From Bacteroidales bacterium (GTDB lineage Bacteria > Bacteroidota > Bacteroidia > Bacteroidales > WCHB1-69), in assembly GCA_017525245.1 (NCBI GenBank), contig JAFXTE010000042.1, forward strand, positions 1 to 53,037: 53,037 nt of DNA. Direction: 5' to 3'. This document shows, one piece after another, positions 49,723 through 53,037 of this stretch; the first letter of the stretch is position 1; every line of letters starts with the position of its first letter. The notes below the pieces were generated by a model. That model worked only from the letters and a program-made list of their open reading frames with translations. It searched no databases and was not told where the DNA came from. Made by a program: the position numbers and the translations under genes.

Positions 49723-50328
49723 ATGCAATCTATTGACGATAAGATACTTGACTCTGTTAGAAAATGCGGAAGAGGGACTGTGTTCACCCCTTCACGCTTT
49801 TCGCAGTATGGGACAGCTGTCGCGGTGCAAAAAGCACTTGAAAGACTGACAGACGAGGGCCGCATCATTCGCGTGGCAAGGGGCATCTATTGCTACCCGA
49901 AAACAGACACTGACTTGGGACTGGGTGTAATCTATCCCGGTTTTGATGAGATTGCCCAAGCTATTGCCAAACGCGACAAGGCACAGATTGTTCCTGCGGG
50001 CGCATACGCCGTGAACAAATTGGGACTCAGCACACAGGTGCCTATGAATGTCGTTTTCCTCACCAGCGGAGAAAGCCGCAAAGTTGTGATACGTAACGGC
50101 AGAGGCATCCTCTTCAAACATGCCGCGCCGAGAAATTTCGCGTTTGAGAATTCTTTCGCCCAACTCCTTTCGGTAGCACTCAAAGAAATCGGGAAAGACA
50201 ATCTCGATTCCGAGCAAAAAAACACGCTCAAGCACATTCTCCATGAGCAACCGCGCATATCGGAAAAGGACTTAAGCCTAATGACTGTCTGGATTAGAAA
50301 ACTTATAAACGAATTGTATGATGAATGA
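49723..50328 (+). CDS. abiEi: AbiEi-type antitoxin (DUF6088 family)
   Basis: The 201-residue protein begins with a winged helix (about 1-60: ILDSVRKCGRGTVFTPSRFSQ, then LERLTDEGRIIRVARGIYCYP). The C-terminal AbiEi-like domain follows: IVPAGAYAVNKLGLSTQVP (about 95-113), VVFLTSG and FKHAAPRNF. AbiEi proteins repress their own promoter and neutralise AbiEii toxins without direct binding (type IV). The start at 49723 follows the -7 box; the ATG at 49696 is too close to it. Its toxin gene overlaps downstream but is broken. Confidence 0.87.
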   Translation: MQSIDDKILDSVRKCGRGTVFTPSRFSQYGTAVAVQKALERLTDEGRIIRVARGIYCYPKTDTDLGLGVIYPGFDEIAQAIAKRDKAQIVPAGAYAVNKLGLSTQVPMNVVFLTSGESRKVVIRNGRGILFKHAAPRNFAFENSFAQLLSVALKEIGKDNLDSEQKNTLKHILHEQPRISEKDLSLMTVWIRKLINELYDE

Positions 50329-51006
50329 TTTTTACACACTTCCGTTGGAACGGAAACGCCTCATTCTGTCTTCCGCAGAAACCAAAATCGGCCTGCCTGT
50401 GATGCCACCTATCTGGAACCAAGACGCATATTTGTACGTTATCCGTCAATCGTGTCGCAGCAATATGATTATTTGAAAGACACGGTTGTACTCGAAATTG
50501 GGGCACGGTCGCTGATGGAGCCCGTCCATTTGCTGCATGTGAAGAGCCTTGTAGAATCCAATTTCCAGAATATCCGAACTTCCGTCCAAGACCCGGCGAT
50601 TGCCACTTCAACACCCGCAAAAACATTCTTGGAAAAGGCATTCCTGCTTCACGAGCTGTTTTCGGTAAACGAACACGCAGGAAAAGCCAACCACCGGTCA
50701 CGACATCTTTACGATTTGGAACGCATGATGGACATGCCTTTTGCCGTCGCTGCCATCAACGACAACGATTTGTGGGAGAGCATCCAACACCATCGAAGCA
50801 TTTATACCGCGGTACAAAACGTGGACTACGCCAAAGATTTGCGCAAAGAGATAGTGCTGGTTCCGCCTGCCAATGTGATAGCAGCATGGGAGACGGACTA
50901 CAACGACATGTGCCAAACAATGATTTATGGCGAAAAGTTGCCATTTGGTCAGTTGTTGGAGCGAATCCAAGAACTGGAGGCGCGTTTCCACACCTTACGG
51001 CATTAG
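50321..51006 (+). pseudogene. abiEii: AbiEii-type nucleotidyltransferase toxin, internally deleted
   Basis: The ATG at 50321 overlaps the antitoxin and opens a typical AbiEii N-terminus (MNDFYTLPLERKRLI, then TKIGLP, about 1-26) that runs off into a stop at 50474-50476. The usual C-terminal half resumes in another frame from about 50437 (RYPSIVSQQYDYLK, then LEIGARSLMEP) and continues to 51006. The catalytic core between them, with the GGTSLSK and SEDIDL motifs, is missing. The toxin must be inactive, leaving an orphan antitoxin. The C-terminal frame is intact for 185 codons. Confidence 0.85.
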
Positions 51007-51082
51007 AACCTTGGTGTCTCGCACTCGTAAGCTCAGCACGACCGATTTTTTCTTATCTTATCATATTATCATTTTCTTTTAT

Positions 51083-51122
51083 CCCTATACCCACCCCCTT
51101 ATATCGGGGTGGTGGGTATGGG
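51083..51122 (+). terminator. Strong hairpin after the AbiE locus
   Basis: ATACCCA (51087-51093) pairs with 51113-51119, CCCC (51094-51097) with GGGG (51106-51109), and CCC (51083-51085) with GGG (51120-51122). There is no T-run on the plus strand, but TTTTCTTTT precedes it (relevant only as an A-run on the minus strand). It may be a transcription barrier or an RNA processing signal. Confidence 0.4.
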
Positions 51123-51246
51123 TATGAATATGAATGTCTCTTTCTCTCTTTCTATATAATGAGAGAGAAAATGGCAAAATATTGACAACCAGCAGATTGA
51201 AGGTTTTCGGGGGCTTTGCTTTGTCTGTTTGCTTGGCGTTTGGCAC

Positions 51247-51577
51247 GCGAGGACACATGGCACGCCGGCAGGATATGAAATGGTCGGAACAAGCAGTGAA
51301 AGAGAGCGACTACTTTACCAACATCTTCCACCAAAACAAGGAGATGAACAACGGGGTCTGGCACCACTTCAAGGCCTTTCTCATCAAACACCAAGACGCC
51401 TACCACACCATAGCCTTTATCTGCCCCAACTCTCCCGATTCCGTCATCATTGTTGGAACTGCCCGGTCAGTGAACACTGTCGAATCTCTCACGGGTTACG
51501 ATTTTTTCGGTTTTTTGGATGATGGCGTGGAAGAAACCATTGAAAATGAAGTTGAAGTCGGGCGTTGGGTGCGTTGA
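51247..51577 (+). pseudogene. Internally deleted duplicate of the NUC1 endonuclease
   Basis: RGHMARRQDMKWSEQAVKES and onward repeats the product of 48503-49297 almost exactly, up to NNGVWHH. It then jumps to FKAFLIKHQDAYHTIAF and matches to the end. About 43 residues are lost between them without a frameshift, and the N-terminal ~110 residues are absent. The frame is open from 51134 with an unrelated hydrophobic leader (VFGGFALSVCLAFG). The DNA identity is high, so the duplication is recent; it brackets the AbiE locus with the intact gene. Confidence 0.85.
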
Positions 51578-52026
51578 GTCTTACATTTAGTGTTTTCTAT
51601 AAATAGGATAACAGACTTCTCGCTTTCTATCACCTTTTTTGATTATTAATCGTTTATAGCGGCTTTCAATATATTTGGTATGGTTTGGCGAAGTACACAA
51701 AAAAATGCTGACACTTCATCAGACTACAAGGAAAAAGTCGGCCGTCTGGCAGAAAACTCTGCCTATTTCACAATCTTTTTCAGTTACAGAATCAAAAATT
51801 GAAAATCATGGGAATTTTAAATTGAAAATCATGGGAATTTGTACATTGTACATTGTAAATTTTACATTGTCCATTGTGAATCCCCCCTCGTCCCGCCATT
51901 TCATACAACACCCACGCCATTTCATACAATAGCCGCCCTGACCGTGCGCGCGGAATTGCCGGATGAACTATTTTTGCCGCGAAATTTTAATCAAAAACAG
52001 TTCAAAACAGCAAAAAACCATTCATC
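51578..52026. other. Spacer with tandem repeats
   Basis: No supported gene. AAATTGAAAATCATGGGAAT is present twice (about 51795 and 51820), TACATTG-type heptamers follow at 51840-51878, and CGCCATTTCATACAA is present twice (51894 and 51913). A -7 box TATTTTTG lies at 51969-51976, 51 bases before the WG-repeat gene. Confidence 0.6.
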
Positions 52027-53037
52027 ATGGAAGAAGAAATGAAAAACACGGGCGCATTCAATGAGAGTGCGGAGGAAATGCAACAACAGGAGACCTTCAA
52101 TGAGAACACGGCTCCTGATAACACCGGGGAACAGCCGGAAAATAGAAGACCCTTAAAATGGCTTATCTTCTTTTTGTTCCTCGCAGTGGCAGCAAGTGTG
52201 ACGACGATGTTGGTCGTCAAGTCGTGCCATAACAAAGACGAGTACGCCTACGAGTACGGATATGAACCATCAGACGGTCCCGTTTCCTACAACAACGGCA
52301 AAAGCAACATTGTCAATCCAGTCACCCGGGAGGTCATTGTCAAGGATATCGACTGGTGCCACTACTCCAGCAGCAACGACGAGGATCCCATCGTCCTATT
52401 CGCCAAAAACGGGAAACGGGGCTTCTGCAACATCGTGACCAACGAGGTCATCGTGGAGCCCACCACCTACACCAAAGCTTGGGTTTTCTCGGAAGGGCTG
52501 GCCGCCGTGGAGAAGAACGGCTACATCGGCTTCGTGAACACCAACGGCAAGGTGGCCATCGGCTTCAAATTCTCCTACCGTGGCAACCCGCTCTGCGATT
52601 TCGTCTTCCACAACGGGCACTGCGTGGTGGCGGATTCCTCCAACAAAATCGGGGTGATCGACCAGAGAGGTCGCTGGGTCATCAAACCGCTCTACGACAA
52701 CATCGAACTGGCCAAGGATTACGCCATCGTCTATAAGGACGGCGACTTCAAGAAACAGATTGATTTCGAAGGAAATGTCCTGCAAGACGGAATCATTGAC
52801 TATATCAACAATCTCTACTATGAGGTTAATTATGCCGACCTGCAAACCGGCGAGCAAAAGGTGGGGCAGACCAAAAACAACGATTATTACGAATATCGTG
52901 TCGGCGGTTATTCCGGCCTGATTGACGGTGAGGGCGGAATCATCACCCCACCTATCTACACCGACATCGTAGGCATCACCCCCACACTGTTCAAAGCGCA
53001 ACTGCAGGACTGGACCTCCATGGTGCTGATCGACCAG
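52027..53037 (+). CDS. WG-repeat membrane-anchored protein (continues at position 2)
   Basis: The frame runs off the right edge at codon 337 and, if the molecule is circular, ends at 143-145 (347 residues). A Glu/Asn-rich cytoplasmic start (about 1-43) precedes one membrane helix (about 44-65, LKWLIFFLFLAVAASV). Repeats with the WG/KWG pattern follow: LFAKNGKRGFCNIVTNEVI, VEKNGYIGFVNTNGKVAI, IGVIDQRGRWVIKPLYD and LIDGEGGIITPPIYTDI. WG repeats form beta-propeller-like binding surfaces; the ligand is unknown. It precedes the LytTR operon by 85 bases across the joint. Confidence 0.88.
   Translation, partial: MEEEMKNTGAFNESAEEMQQQETFNENTAPDNTGEQPENRRPLKWLIFFLFLAVAASVTTMLVVKSCHNKDEYAYEYGYEPSDGPVSYNNGKSNIVNPVTREVIVKDIDWCHYSSSNDEDPIVLFAKNGKRGFCNIVTNEVIVEPTTYTKAWVFSEGLAAVEKNGYIGFVNTNGKVAIGFKFSYRGNPLCDFVFHNGHCVVADSSNKIGVIDQRGRWVIKPLYDNIELAKDYAIVYKDGDFKKQIDFEGNVLQDGIIDYINNLYYEVNYADLQTGEQKVGQTKNNDYYEYRVGGYSGLIDGEGGIITPPIYTDIVGITPTLFKAQLQDWTSMVLIDQ
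52926..53037. repeat. Terminal direct repeat, right copy
   Basis: Identical to bases 1-112. See the left copy for the meaning. Confidence 0.95.

Overview
The window looks like DNA from an uncultured member of the Bacteroidales. Three things point there. Genes are preceded by the Bacteroidetes -7 box TAnnTTTG, most often as TATTTTTG or TATCTTTG. A PorT-like protein and a C10 peptidase with a C-terminal sorting domain indicate a type IX secretion system. The housekeeping genes (GWxTD protein, dimeric glycyl-tRNA synthetase, HtpG, NfeD protease, NAGPA-like protein) are of Bacteroidetes type. The first 112 bases are repeated exactly at the right end, and one WG-repeat gene reads in frame across that joint, so the sequence closes on itself as a 52,925-bp circle or is an assembly loop. 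I see no replication, partition or conjugation gene.

Layout. About 0.2-1.5 kb holds a LytTR regulator coupled to a membrane-anchored NAGPA-like protein. At 1.5-3.0 kb lies a decayed mosaic (DUF1016 N-terminus plus a frameshifted PBECR-type nuclease) between two copies of a ~110-bp promoter-bearing repeat, with a candidate small RNA and a MITE-like palindromic element. At 3.0-24.4 kb are core genes: htpG, nfeD-type protease, heptose kinase, porT-like gene, glycyl-tRNA synthetase, GWxTD protein, sugar transferase, DUF486 protein, an XRE regulator behind a very AT-rich spacer, rsgA, acyl-CoA synthetase, metallophosphatase, galE, C10 peptidase, CPA2 antiporter, gmhB, a lipid A-type acyltransferase and a cytidylate kinase-like protein. 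The heptose kinase, GmhB, acyltransferase, GalE and sugar transferase together serve envelope polysaccharide and lipid A synthesis.

At 24.5-51.6 kb is an accessory defence and stress island: an ORF6N/PLD-like protein with a leftover second C-terminus; an AlbA_2/AAA_4 ATPase; a HerA-SIR2 pair; a candidate long rod-shaped noncoding RNA; a potassium channel; and then a long one-direction gene cluster. That cluster (about 33.4-48.5 kb) joins a TerY-P-type triad (Ser/Thr kinase, vWA protein, PP2C phosphatase, with a free TerY-C-like zinc protein) to a complete His-Xaa-Ser system (HxsA, HxsD and the radical SAM enzymes HxsB and HxsC), to two proteins sharing a new N-terminal helical domain, two TPR proteins with different C-terminal repeats, an AbiH-like protein and a zinc-ribbon/PH-like protein. 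An IS1595-family transposon with two passenger genes has landed on the last codon of one member. The island ends with a secreted-type endonuclease and its decayed duplicate, and an AbiE locus with an intact antitoxin and a gutted toxin.

The most interesting candidate system is the fusion of phosphosignalling (kinase, phosphatase, vWA) with radical SAM peptide modification (HXS) in one probable operon together with an abortive-infection-type protein. All functional statements rest on motif reading; no database search was run.
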